This document shows, piece after piece, positions 1 through 12,296 of a DNA stretch of 64,000 bases (positions within the stretch are counted from its first letter, which is position 1; the number at the start of each line of letters is the position of its first letter). Origin of the DNA: Panorpa germanica (taxonomy: Eukaryota; Arthropoda; Insecta; Mecoptera; Panorpidae); assembly GCA_963678705.1 (NCBI GenBank), contig OY783205.1:5208001-5272000 (forward strand). The letters are read 5' to 3'. Both the position numbers and the translations under genes were made by a program. The notes under the pieces were generated by a model. The model had not been told where the DNA came from. It searched no databases and was given only the letters and a program-made list of their open reading frames with translations.

Positions 1-196
1 GTGTTGTAGCCTATTTTATTTACATTCCAAAGGTGGAAGAATTTTTAGCTAGTTCAATAGGTTCAAGAGGTTTGCTGGTCAGGGTACGAGGGCCCCTGAG
101 CTTGGGGGCTCCGGTGCACAGCACTGTCTGGCCCATACGTAGCTAAGCCACTGGCGCTAATACAAAACGCTGTTATAGCAGCCAAAACAATTTGTG

Positions 197-811
197 TTGG
201 AGATATCGACTGAAACACGAGTTAGAAGGAGAGAGAAAAATATGAGTGATATGGAAAATTCACGAGACGTGGGGCTATCATTAGAACAAGAAGTACGAAG
301 AGAAATGTTTTTATCTATGGATAGAATTATAAAGGAAATAAAAGAATGCTTTGATCAGTGTATAATACCATGTAACCTACTAAATCAAGAATTTGATTGT
401 CAAATAAATGGCTTTATTGACATTGATAAAGAACAGTTCCACATTGAAAGAAAAAGAATTCAGGTTTTTACCTGCACTACAAGAAAAGGCAAATTGTTTT
501 AAAAAAAGGCGGAAGGCACTCTTGATCTACTAAAATTTATTCATCAGTATAGAATGGAAAATTCTGAACCCAACATTGCATACATTGTAATTTTGCGAAG
601 AATTCTTTAAAAAATGGCTATCAATATCGCTAGTTGCGAAAGCTTCTGCAAATTGAAGTTGATTAAAAATTATCTTCGTTTCACAATGAGTGATTTAAGA
701 CTACAAAATCTTGCAATATTGTCTATAGAACAAGAAATTACAAATAATATAAATTTTGAGAGCATTACACACGATTTTTCTACTATGAAAGTTAGAAGAG
801 TAAATATATAA
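197..811 (+). pseudogene. hAT transposase C-terminal relic (ZMYM1-like)
   Basis: Two open segments (about 194-502 and 614-811) with a short out-of-frame gap between them together resemble the C-terminal half of hAT transposases of the ZMYM1-like type. The second segment has the dimerisation-region signature: SFCKLKLIKNYLRFTM, then LAILSIEQEI, then a closing KVRRV. The first segment resembles the preceding helical stretch (REMFLSMDRIIKEIKECF). In intact proteins the dimerisation region begins with a hydrophobic strand ahead of SGERSFSKLK; here that strand is disrupted by a TAA at 608-610. The N-terminal BED/TTF finger and the catalytic D residues are not present in the window. The GC-rich stretch at about 80-140 just upstream may belong to the same element. 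This is a dead fragment. Confidence in hAT is good, subfamily less so. Confidence 0.72.
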
Positions 812-904
812 ATATGTTTACATACACATGTGTTAATAAATGCATGTAATATTCATATTTGTATATCAATATTTTGCTTTTATTTTTAATAAATGTTAGA
901 TTTA

Positions 905-1468
905 AGATTTCTTTGTCTTAGTTCATTTCTATTTTATACCTAGTTGTTTCATATACACTGCTCTGTATGGGCAAACAATAATACTTCTTATATAAACATC
1001 TTTTGTTAATATGAGTCACTTCTCTAGAGTTCGACACTACATATTTGGTCCTAATTCGTTCTTATCGCTTCAACACTCAAACCTACAGCACGCTTAACCT
1101 TTAGGTGCATAAACATAAAATAATAAATATACATATTTTTGTTTATAACTTAAACCGCGAGTTACATTTACCTAGTGTCGTAACTACTATTCTTATTAAC
1201 TAAAATATTTAATTCAGTAGTGTAGTTTAAAATAAATGTAATCTAAAAAAGTTCTGATGTTTTGCTGTGTCTTTTGATATAAATAGAAAATTGCTGTTAA
1301 TTAGTTAATAGCTAAAAGGTCCTTTATAATCAAATTGTGCGCCCACTAAGCTATTGAAAGGAACTGAGCGACATTTGCCGTTCAAGAACTTGGATACCGC
1401 CGACAGATCGCAGATACGCCTTAGCAGCTTATAGATCTCTATAACGTCCAAACTCCACAAACAACATG
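905..1468 (-). repeat. Interspersed repeat R1, copy 1 (inverted partner at 12297-13110)
   Basis: Reverse-complementing this stretch gives a sequence that aligns end to end with 12297-13110, apart from a 254-bp TIR element present only in the second copy. Shared landmarks are TATCTGCGATCTGTCGGCGG, CAGTTCCTTTCAATAGCTTA and TCTAGAG. No coding potential is visible. The unit is about 560 bp. I cannot assign it to a class. It preserves the unoccupied site (around 1020-1022) for the TIR element at 12752-13005. Confidence 0.8.
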
Positions 1469-3849
1469 TGTGTACAATTTGTTTCTTTATCCAAATGAAA
1501 TTATTTATTTATTAATATAAAATAAAAAATATTTAATGGATTTTTTTTTATAAATTAGGTATATGTTTTGCCTTTGGGGAAACCTGCAACCTTCGTAAGT
1601 TTCTTGTGGCCTTTAAAAAAGAATCTCGTATTTTTATAAAAGTTGTATTTATAGGTATATCAACTTATGCGGCCTCCTTTATTACTACCTAATTTAAATG
1701 TAGTATCCATTGGCAAAAAGTTCCCCATCCATTTAACAATTACAATTATTTATTTATGTTTATTAATTTATAGTAACCATCATTTGATTGACTTAGCAGA
1801 GTAACAAACGCGTAAAATGAAATTGCGCCTGGACCTATAAACTGGTAATTCCGCCACTGAATAAGTCACCGCCTTTGATAAGTCACTTTCAAACGCAATT
1901 ATCTTAGCTAATTATACGGAAGCATACCTGTTTATTATTCCCAATAAATTTTTCAATTTCCGTCGGAATGAAATCCATTTTATCCAATGTTTAACTGTTT
2001 CACTGATTGCACGAGATTTCAACAATGAAAATAAAAAACTCAAAACAAGTCTTTTATAACATTGCGTTTCCCATTTTAACGGTAGCACCCAAAATGAGAT
2101 GTTACCAGAAATCAGCTCGTAATTGGCTGCGTGCTGTCGATTGGAATTGCACCCCTTGTGTTTGGGGTGCAAGCCCCGCCCCTCATTCAAGACTCTAATT
2201 GAATTCACACAAAGGGGCCCAGGAATCATGAATGAAGTACTAGAAATATGACTACGAGTTTGAGTTTGATTTAAAAATAATTGAATTGAATAACAAATCA
2301 GCGGGCGATGGACTTGTAATTGATACGTTGTGGGAATTGTGGTCGAGTCCAGAGGTTCTGAAACGCAGAACCGTACACAAACGAATATAAATTTGTTTTT
2401 AATTTACTGAATTCTATTTCCAAACCAATCAATATCGGTAAATCGTACAGACCAACAGAAAATGTAACCACGTGATTTCTAATGATTTGCGTCCAAAGTA
2501 GGGATGGCGATTCTTCTTAAAAAAGATCGATTTTTTAATCGATTCGAATCGAAGACTAATCGATTCAGAAAATCAGAGTCTAGAAAAACGATTTCTCAAA
2601 AATTTCTATAATAAAGAATACTGTAAGTATGTACTGATAAATAATTAAATAATTATTAAATTATTATAATGTAAAATGTAATTTCTTATACAAAACGAAA
2701 GAGACGGGTATTGAAACCCCGGGTTCTCGACACTCATTGTCACTCGCTTGAAAAGAATTTCTTTTTTAAGTCTTATTTTGTCTTTTTGGTGTTAATTTTT
2801 AGATGTGACATCACGAAGCTTATTACTCCTCCCCGTCTCTTGACACGTCTTGTCACACTTTTTGGTGTGACATAATTAAAATACAATAAACAGAGAATAT
2901 GCATATAATATGCAATAGTTGAAATTGCAATAAAAAAAAGGAGAAAAACTTTGTCTGTATTTCATTGCAAAATCGATGCTTTAAAATGGCTACTTATTAA
3001 TAAGTGAAAAATCGAAGAAATGTACAAATTTTATAAACAACAAATATCGCAAAAAAATTTCGGAAATGCAACAATCCAAAACATGAATGGAAAAAATAAC
3101 TGCACAGCTAGTGGTGTAATGCATTCAATATTAGATTAAGAAATGTTAAGAGAGCAGCTGATTAAGATGCAAACAAAAATTAATTTCTATACGTAATCTG
3201 TATTATGCGTCTACCATCTCGATTTACAAACGACGCCGAAAACAAGTTACCCAATAGATCAATTTATGATGTTGAAGATTCACAACCCCATGCTGGGAAA
3301 GATGCCAAATGCACAAAATAAATAAATAATTATTTACGTAGTTCAGTAGCTTAGTAGATGGTTGGTAGAACGTGTAATGAACCTATGAACGGTATTACGG
3401 GCTTAGCAGTTAACATAAAGGCAAACCCCAAACCTAATCTAAAGTAGCATCCACATGAACCGACAATAGCGTGAAGTGAGCCGTGTAATGCAAAGTAAAA
3501 ATGACCAACTGCTACAATACAAATGCATATTTAATTTGGTAACATTGTAACCTGATCTGCACTACTGTAACAAGGTAAACGATACAATCCTCTGTTGGAT
3601 AAACAGCACCAGGACCGCACTAAGGGGGGAAGTAATGTACGATAAACAAATTAATTTACTTTGAGGTTATAAAATAGTTCACGAATATAAAAGATCGTAG
3701 CCACAAATAATAAGATAGGATCCGGAATAAAAATGGGCCCATCCTAGCTACAAGTACTCTACATAAATAAAATCTGTTACAAATTTACGATAGATAGAAT
3801 GATCTAATTTGGAAATATTTTCAAAATTTTGTTTAAGTAAGAGGGTTCC
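1469..3849. other. AT-rich stretch with no recognisable gene
   Basis: Short ORFs here (for example 1912-2229 minus and 2007-2198 plus) overlap each other and have no family signature, so I treat them as chance. At 2519-2570 there is a cluster of ATCGATT/AATCGAT palindromic words. At 2700-2880 two matching blocks carry GAGACGGG/CCCGTCTC and TCTTGTCAC-type words, which may be the ends of an unrecognised repeat. Nothing else could be supported. Confidence 0.4.
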
Positions 3850-4650
3850 TAAAATACTGGTCTAGTAATGGAAGAATCTCTGATAATTATTTGAGAACCG
3901 GTCAATTCTACTCTAATTGCGATAATGTTTTTTTTATTGTTGATAATTAAAAATATTAAAACCTTTACAACTCAAAAATTGGCCCTCTAATCAGAAAATT
4001 ATTGAAAACTCGAAAAACTTAAAAATATATACATACCTTGCTTGTTCTTACGCTAAGTTTAATACTTAATACTTAATAATTCAATACAGAAAAATATTAT
4101 TTGAAAAATAGTTATACCACCTATCATAATAAAGACATTTTGTAAATTTTCAAATTAAAAGCATCATAAGAAATATGGCTTATGCGAATGTTCGTCCAAA
4201 ATTTGTCTGATTTTTTTTTAGACTTTCTTACATATACCTCAAAAATTGGCACATTGATGCACATTATTTTTATATGTATTGACATACAGAGATATTATCA
4301 AACCTCACCGAAAATCATTGCTCTGAGTTGCATAATTCAAGAGTAATTGTAGTTTGAATATGACCCTTACGTAGGCCTAGATGTTAATTTTCTACTTGTA
4401 ATGAATTTTTAATTATATTAGGTATATTTATTTCCTTGTCTTATTACAAGACATATATGTACATTATTTAATTTTTAGAGTTTTCACTAATTTTCTGATC
4501 AGAAGGACAATTTTTTACTTGTAAAGGTTTTAATATTTTAAATTTAGCAACATTAAAAAAAATCATCGTAATCAGAGTAAGATTTTTAAGTTCTCACCAA
4601 TTTCATAATTACAAAGTATCTGCAGACCAAGCAGCATATGTTTCCATAAA
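3850..4650. repeat. Foldback element with long imperfect inverted arms
   Basis: The stretch 3895-4040 recurs in reverse complement at about 4450-4600. Shared words include AAAATATTAAAACCTTTACAA and TCAGAAAATTA, in the same order and spacing. Each arm is roughly 130 bp and the centre about 400 bp. Weaker similarity (TGAGAAC) continues outward on both sides. No ORF lies between the arms. The layout is that of a foldback or long-TIR non-autonomous DNA element; the class and exact ends are not determined. Confidence 0.65.
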
Positions 4651-6200
4651 TAATACATGCAACATACAAAAGTAAGAATCGACCATTGACATCTTCGTAA
4701 TTACATTATTTATGAATTTTAGTCTACTTTAATGATTATCTCTGTAGTTCAAACGGTTTCATCTTCTTAAGTCTTCTAGTTAATGCATGGTCGTATAGCA
4801 ATTGGAAGCACATTTTTTATTTCTTCAGCTCTGAAGATTCCTCTCGAGGTCGCTGTTTTGAACGTACCAAGGGGCGTTTACTACAGCTCAAAGTAGTTTA
4901 TTTAGAAATAGTATATTAACTTCTAATTAAGTTCTACTTGTATGTACTCTGTATTGTTATACAAGGTGTACTCGTATATACAAGTAGTTGGACACCGTAA
5001 ACCAAAGTAGTTTGCTGAGAAAACCAATTGCGAACAACCCATTAATTACGTCACATGCCAATAGGAAGAAGGAAGTCCACAATATGTTACAAAAAGTGGC
5101 GAATGTGGAGGGAGGGGATATAAATTAATAGCATCTAATCTTAAATTCAGCTTCCAAAAAAAACAAGACCAAAAAACAAAATAAGACATTTTTATAAGCA
5201 TTTTTATAAAATTTGTACTACTAGGGAGTCTACAATGTATGACAAGATGTGACAATTAAACGTAAGTATTAAATAGCCATAATATTTGCGTAACGTTATT
5301 TATGAATGGCCCTTTTTGAATAAACTTGATTTATCATAACAAAAAAAATATTTATATTTTGCGTGTCATTATTTCTTATTTTTGGGTTCTGATTGATAAA
5401 AACATGTTTAGGTTAAACTTCAGTTAAGTCACAACTGATGTTTAATTAAAACAAAACTGTTGCAGATTCCTCACCTAGAGTTTCTTATAGTAAACCCAGT
5501 TTTGATCTGCTTTTACTAATGGAAAATTTTGTCGCTTTTTTACAAATTTCAAATGCGCAATAAAAATCATTTCAAGAACTTACTTATAAATCACTTTGAA
5601 TATTTTGAATACGTCGCTGGTGCGACCCTAATTGTGTGCTCAAGCCTAATAACGGGATTAGTATTATGATATATTTGTAAATATTTTGAGATCCAACTGT
5701 GTGATTGTATTATGTGTGCATATGGGGAGGGGATAGATATGAGGAGATACAGCGTAGCAGTTCGTTCAATAAGCTAAGCGTCTGCATTAAATGCAGTAAT
5801 TCTGTAATGCAGTAATTCGGATATGGGTTTAATGCAATAATAGCCCCGTGTTATTCCGAAGTTAAACGAAGTTATTTTTATAGAGTTACAGACTGATGGA
5901 CATGATGTTTTGTTAATGTAAGTAACACTGGACAATAATCTGGACAACGCATTGTTTGCGGTATCAACTTAAGCATAGTTATTAAAGAAATGTCTCACAA
6001 TGATGTATTGAATATTAATCCAGTCTGATCTTGAAGGAAAACCTTTCAGACGTTATGTACGTTAGTGAAGTGCGCAGGCGATTTGATAGGGAACGACACA
6101 CGCTAAGACTGTCCTGAATTAATTCGTATAGGATACCTTTTAATGCACAGCAGTTAATTTGAAGTAGTATTCAAATGACGTCTGTTGCAGTATTTATGAA
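4651..6200. other. No recognisable gene
   Basis: AT-rich sequence with only short chance ORFs. At 5775-5835 there is a short imperfect duplication of a TGCAGTAATTC word. Nothing could be assigned. Confidence 0.35.
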
Positions 6201-6214
6201 AGTACGATATAGTA

Positions 6215-6400
6215 GCCAAAAAAATCTACGATACGTTGGTGAATTATAATTATCTTATTCGTTCCTATATATATATTATAAAGAAATTAGCTAGATAGTG
6301 CTTTTTCATTGTATCGTAGATTTATTTTGACATAAATTGGTTTAAGCATGAGTTACCACCGAACTCTCGTTACTTGTACTATATTTAGGTTACTAAATAC
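6215..6400 (+). repeat. Dispersed repeat R2, copy 1
   Basis: This matches about 36365-36525 in the same orientation, with shared landmarks CTATATATA..TTATA, AGTGCTTTTTxxTTxTATCG and a distal GAGT(T/C)(A/G)CC(A/G)CCGAACT. A weaker third match (AAAGTTTCGTAATTTTGACTATA) lies near 58030. Coding capacity is not apparent. It is probably part of a transposon fragment. Confidence 0.55.
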
Positions 6401-6694
6401 TGTAACAGACGGTATTATATTACATTTAAATTGTAACCATTTGTGTTCTATATTTAAGTATATATATCGGCGAATTAAAATATTAATTAAAGTAGGGCTG
6501 TGTGGAGTCGTAGTTAGTATCGGTTCATTTTCTGGTCAGAGGAGTCGAAGTTGGTAAAAATGTACCGACTCCGAATTCGTCTTGAACTACGTACAGTAAC
6601 AAAATGAAATTTCTATTCATTTTATTCAAGACGTTATATATTTCTGTAATGTTTTAAAGAGTTTTGCCTCTTTAATTATGAATTTCCTTAGTTA

Positions 6695-7700
6695 TTTAAT
6701 TTTTTTTTTTTTAAATTTAATACATAATTTACAATCTGTCTTATCCTTCCTTCAGTCCTATGTTATAATGTTTCAAGTGTATATTTATATGTTTAAATGT
6801 GTGTTTTATGCTGAAAATCGTATTGTAGAATGAAAACGTTTTTTAAACATTTGCTATTTCGTGGAGAAAAATATTCTAACACTTTTGGCTTCCTCGGATT
6901 TTTCCCTGAATTTCCAGGAAACCCGTAAATTTGCAAAAACTGTAAAAAAAAATATTCACTTTTTCCCGTACAACTTATAATTCGTAAAAGATACAAAGTT
7001 GAAATTTTGCATGTATATTAAGGTATTTAATACCAATATATTTCGAACTATAGAAATTAAAAAATTGATAAAAGGGCCTGGTAGGTTACTTTGGAGAAAT
7101 TTCAAATTTTGGATTGTGTAATAATTGAGTATCCAATTAATAAAAAAAATTCAAAATTTTATTTAGGGCCACGGGATCAGTTTTTGCTCAGGGTAAAAAT
7201 TGCACTAGAAAGTTAAGATTAAAAATACATATGGGCTAACGTTGGTACCTAATTTACAAAATTACCTAATCTAAAATAAAAATCTCAAATTTTGAAAAAA
7301 AGTTGATCAAATAACAAATAAATTGAAAATATTTTATATTTTGTTGAAAAAAATTAATTCTTTGCTATATGTAAAAATAATATAGAACAAGTTAAACATT
7401 TTAATTTAAAAATAAAATTAAAATTTGAAATAAAATTCAATTCACACACAAAAGACGCTAGTATTATTTAATGTACAATATATCAAATTTTGTTGATACG
7501 TGAAGATGACATTTTAACATGTTATCCACCGATGACGCACTCTTTAGCTTAATCTATTATACCAATACAAGTATTATGCAACTAAACAAATTAATTCTAT
7601 TCTGTTGTTGATAAATTATTGGTTTTTGGTGGTAGATTTGTGCAGCTGGTTCTTTTGGATGATCTCGCAATCTGTGTAGATAGTTCTTGCTGATAACATG
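6695..7700 (-). mobile_element. Jockey-type LINE 3' end, split by another repeat
   Basis: On the minus strand, 7690-7500 encodes a stretch resembling the C-terminus of jockey-type ORF2: ISKNYLHRLRDHPKEPAAQI followed by a broken tail. The same region occurs at 52850-53190, where it is followed by TTTACAATCTGTCTT and then a poly-A tract (T-run on +). Here that 3'-UTR word and T-run sit at 6697-6745, about 740 bp away, because repeat R3 (about 6750-7480) lies between. The simplest reading is a LINE tail later interrupted by R3. It is 5'-truncated and dead. Confidence 0.6.
6750..7480 (+). repeat. Dispersed repeat R3, copy 1
   Basis: This matches 38790-39440 in reverse complement. Shared words include TTTCCAGGAAA, CAAAATTTTATTT followed by GGGCCACGGG/CCCGTGCCC, and TCTTTTACGAAT. 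A further copy is split by the Helitron at 39736-43383 (flanks 39575-39735 and 43384-43520). It is about 650-730 bp, AT-rich and without a convincing ORF. One end carries GCGTCTTTTxxGTGTGT. Probably a non-autonomous transposon; class unknown. Confidence 0.65.
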
Positions 7701-10700
7701 GTTCCCTAAATTATGTTTTAATTGTTTGTATGTTCAAAAATATTAAAATTTTTATAAAATCACATTTGTGATACTGATAGTTAAATTTATCAATACGTAC
7801 ACAGCCCAAATTGATGTGTGTTACCAATGAAAAAAACGGACAATTGTATATACCCACTTAAAAAAGTGACCACAACCCAATCTTTGCCAGATTTATATTG
7901 GACTTATAATAGATGTACACTGAATTGAATGGGGTCTAAGAATTTGCACTGGATACAATGAAATCAGTCGCATATTTATACTAAAACTTTAAAATAAATA
8001 ACATTTACAAATACAAATAATTTTGTATTATTTAAACTCAATTCCGCTAAACAAAATGATTAACTTAAATAAATGAAATTTATTTGTACTAGTTAAGTTA
8101 ATAAATATACCTTCTCCTAAATAATAATTAAATTTCTGCTATAATGTATTTTTATTTTATTCAAAAAAGTAAATTTGTTGTTTTAATCATTATAAGTTTT
8201 ATATAATATTTCCCCAGGGAATAAGGTTTTAGCCATGTCTAAATCTCTATAAAACTGTATGAGGATGGATCAATAAGAATCCGTATTTAAAAACAGGAGA
8301 CTTTGGCAGTGCCATCGTATACTACCACCTTTCAAACGACGCCATACAACATTTCAGATTGATTCATAGGTTAGTTATATATTTGTTTTAATCGTGCTTG
8401 GCGTAAAGTAATTTGATGTGAAGAAATAAAAGTTGGATGCTATTTACGAGGAGTCTTCAACATCTATAACAACCATGAGTTATTGGATCTACGAATTTAA
8501 GTACATCAGTTTTTGAGGAGGAGCGCTCATGGCTTACTTAAAAGGGTTTAACTAAATCAACAATTGAAAAATCGACCACTAAAAAATGAGGACACAAGGC
8601 CCTTTCACCCTGTTGCAAAGAGAAAAAGAGCCAGAAGGACATGAAAATGACCGGTATTTTTTTAGTTTTTTACTTCACTAAGGAAATATCAAATAAAACC
8701 TATCGTACCATTAAATGAACAAATTTAATTTTTTGAATAAAGTAAAAATATTTTATCGCAAGACACTAAACACTAAACTACTAAGCTATGAAACAAACTG
8801 AAAAGTTGTATGGTGTCGTTTGAAAGATGATTTAAAATATACGAGTATATCTATATACAATTGCATAAGATCAAAGTCGTAGAGAATGTTGTCATCTATA
8901 AGATTCATAATAATCTCTAATGACAAAGAAACGTATATTTTTGACCTTTGACCTCGAATATCGTACGACAAGTACTCAAGATTATATGATGCCTCCTAAC
9001 AATCCATCAGAACGTCAAAACAAATGTGTTCAGTATTGCGTGGATCGAAGCAAACATGTTGGATGCATTTTTATATAGTTTTTGATTTAAATGTTTTTTC
9101 ATTGAGTGTGTCCGCAAATTCAACACCGGTTTTATTGAATCGACACTGTTTACATAATATTTTTGTTCATTGTTATATTGAACCTTCTCTGCCTAAGAGA
9201 AAAGAATTTCTTGTCATTGTTATCTACGGCCTCTTATTTTGTAAATTGTTTTAAAGTTAAAATAATTGTTTGTTTTAAGTTTCTAAATTATGGAGATGTA
9301 ATTGTTCGTTCAAACAATAACGTCTAGAATATAAGTATTAAACTCAGTTCCGTTATTTTATTCATAAATAAATCCCTACCCCCAGTTAGAAATTTATAAA
9401 ATAAAAATATATAATTAAAATAAATAAAAAATTAATCAATAAATTCGCGCTCGATTAATTTCTAACGCGACGTCCCTTATAGAAAACTAAATAGGTTTTT
9501 TATAAAACTTAACGAAAAGTCTATGCAAAATTACAGCTTACTATCTTTCATTCCTTATATCACCGGGTTCACTTGGTGGTAATGAAGACTAAACGTTATA
9601 CAGGGTGTTTGGTAGCAAAGTGCAAAGGCTTACGGCTTAAGGATGATACTTGACACCATTTAGAACATTATGAGCCATACATGTCTTAGGCGAAGTCTGA
9701 TTTTTATTTTTAACTGGTATTTTTATGTTATTTTTATATAAACCTAATTTCTGACAGTTAAATGCCAACAGTGACCCAGTGAATTTAAGTTGGTATGTTA
9801 ATTGTTTAATTTTTTGGGGTTTGTCAGATGTGTACCTAATCTAATATACCATGTCCCAAGCATCTGTGTTATTTAAGAAAAATACTGAACGCTTTTGAAT
9901 TCGTAAAAACTTTTGAAATTTAAAAAAATCGGCCTTGATCGTTCAAACCTTTCTAAAAACATGCTTGATTATTGGTATTTCATTGAAGGTATCATTTAAA
10001 CTGATATCTTACCAATTATCAGAATTAGAGCTAGAACTAGAACTGGTGACCTTACAGTACTTGATTATTGTACTTGTAGAAAACAGTGCTTCTAGATGGA
10101 AAATATCTTTTTTATGGCATAAGGTTTAGATAAAAGAGATCCCATGAACTGTTTTGAATTTAAATGATTTTTTACCTCAGATTCTATTAAATTAGCATTA
10201 ACGTTATTATATGCACACATTATATATTTTTGAGGTAATGTCATTTAAAATGCATATACCATCCGACAACACAAAACATGGATATTACCCGGCATTTATG
10301 TAATACTTGACTCAAGCAAAATCTAATAATATTTAATCTTAGCGTCTACAATTATAAATTTTTGAAAAAGACATATTATGATGTAAAAATCCTTAAAAAG
10401 GTGTCCTTTAGAAGTTTTATGAGTATGCTAATCCGAATATTAACTTTTTAAGAAAGATTAAAATAGATCACATAGCTTTGCAAATTAGGTAACATTGTGG
10501 AAGTAAAAAGTAACTTTTGCTATATTAGATAAACCTTAAATACACGTAACTGTCTTTAGTGAGTAGTATTTCAGGTAATCTAGGTTAAGCCTTCTTTGTG
10601 GATAGATTTTTTAAGATATAAAACGATGAAATAAACCAAATATTGATGACGTATACATATTATACTGTCAATGCAAAAAGTTTTAGTCCAAGAGGCAGTA

Positions 10701-11800
10701 ACCGCCAGACCTACGTCATTTTATAATGGCTGAAAACTTTTCAGCGCAAGTACACTACTACAGGTAAAAACAATTGGCTACTTTGAACCTTAAGTTGCGC
10801 TGGTTTTGCCAGGTAACAAGTAGCAAAGATTTATAAATTGGTGAAAAATACGTCATAAAATAAAGGATCATTTTTTGATACTTTCTACCCGGGACTATTA
10901 TAAATCACGTCCGTCGATTTCGAGAAACTTTTTTTAACTATTTAATTATTTAAAAAAAATTGTTTAACTATTTTTATCGATCCTCTAATTTTCACGGTAT
11001 TTTCATCATTTCCGTAAAGGTTTTCTACACCCCTAAACAAATCGGGATGAGAATATATTTAGATCCAGCGTGCTTGTGTAGCAAATCGAGATTATTAGAT
11101 CATTAAATAATTTGTTAACCGAATAACAAAAATATACGTTGTAAACTGTCCACTTCATGCAGTGACAGGAATAGCGATGATAGATTAGCATTAGATAACG
11201 CGGTCCTCTTCAGTGCGGTTGGTAGGTTGGTACGCATGAGTGTTTCATGAAGTGTGCTTCAAGTAGAGATTATTATCTGCAACAGATTGTCACAAAAGTT
11301 CGTTGAAGAGTCTACCCTGCCTATCCTATACAGCATGCAGCTTTACTCCTGCATACACAAACAACATCTTCCACAACAACAAATATAACGAATAATATCC
11401 TAATTATTCAAGTTGTTTTAAGTGTAATTAAATTGTTGATTAAATGGTTAGATGTCATGGGCGTAACCTAGCTATCCAGTCGTGCGAAACCGTTCGAACT
11501 AGTTACGATTTCGTCTAGAGTGTTACGGCTCGCTCACATTACCATCGTTTTCATGTAACTTCTGATTATTCAGAGAGATGTAGTCGCATTAGCGCTGAAT
11601 ATCATGAGAGGTGATTTCTATTTCAATTTTTATTTAGTATTATTTTTATTATTTATATATTAATTGTGTATGCCTTTCGGCTTTACAATCTACAGTATTA
11701 TATTTCTAATACATTTCATTCCTATATACATTCCAAACTTAAAAACTAAACTTAAAATAAACTTAAAATCTTCTCGACTTTTACTACTTCCAAAAGTGCT
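7701..11800. other. Long AT-rich stretch without a recognisable gene
   Basis: Only short ORFs without family signatures. A TIR-like word (AAAAATGAGGACACAAG, near 8582-8600) recurs at about 18855 and 35320 and marks a small dispersed element. ACAGGGTGTTTGG near 9600 resembles the ends of the TIR elements at 54985-56030. Around 11205-11220 there is CTTCAGTGCGG, which contains an arthropod-like initiator word (TCAGT), in a slightly less AT-rich block (11180-11590), but no adjacent coding exon is visible. Confidence 0.35.
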
Positions 11801-12150
11801 TTCTGCTTCTTCTTCTTTTGACCCTCTCTATTATTCTCCACCAGATTATTTATTCTCCTGTTTTTCCTTTTCTTCTTACTATTTCCGCCATCCACCTCTT
11901 TCCTTCACTGCCTCCCTTTAATAGCTGTCCAATATTCCTTTCGCTTGCTACTTTTTCCTTACACTCAAACTTAATGTGCTCCAGTGTTTCGTCCTCCGCT
12001 CCACACATTCTACACTTTCTTTCCTCACTCTTTTCCCAGTATCTGTTTCCTTTTTCCTCATTTCCCAATCTAAACCTTGCTGTTCTTCTTATGTGTTTTA
12101 TGTCCTTTTCTATAAGGTACTGAGGCACATTATTTTCCCATAACCTCTTA
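11800..12150 (-). mobile_element. 5'-truncated LINE ORF2 C-terminus, copy 1 of 4
   Basis: Read on the minus strand this encodes about 92 residues typical of the C-terminal end of non-LTR ORF2: IKHIRRTARFRLGNEEKGNR, then a CRMCGAEDETLEHIKFEC motif (C-x2-C ... H-x4-C zinc-binding type). The domain follows the reverse transcriptase in jockey/R1-type elements. No RT precedes it. The family recurs at 13965-14215, 16915-17206 and 62416-62712, always on the minus strand. It is the longest open copy here but still only a tail. Confidence 0.75.
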
Positions 12151-12296
12151 TATCTTTTATTGTAGTTACTTTTTTTTTATTTAGTAATACACCACTGTAT
12201 GCATCGAGTATCGCATACGTCCGGAAGTTGAGATAGCAGTAGGCCCGTCGCACACTTCAAGCGTATTTAAGCTAATTTTGACTGGATGTATATTGG

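Noticed and set aside
11205-11240. Core promoter with TCAGT initiator and downstream element
   Set aside because: The initiator word is short, the downstream positions do not fit the DPE pattern, and no exon follows.
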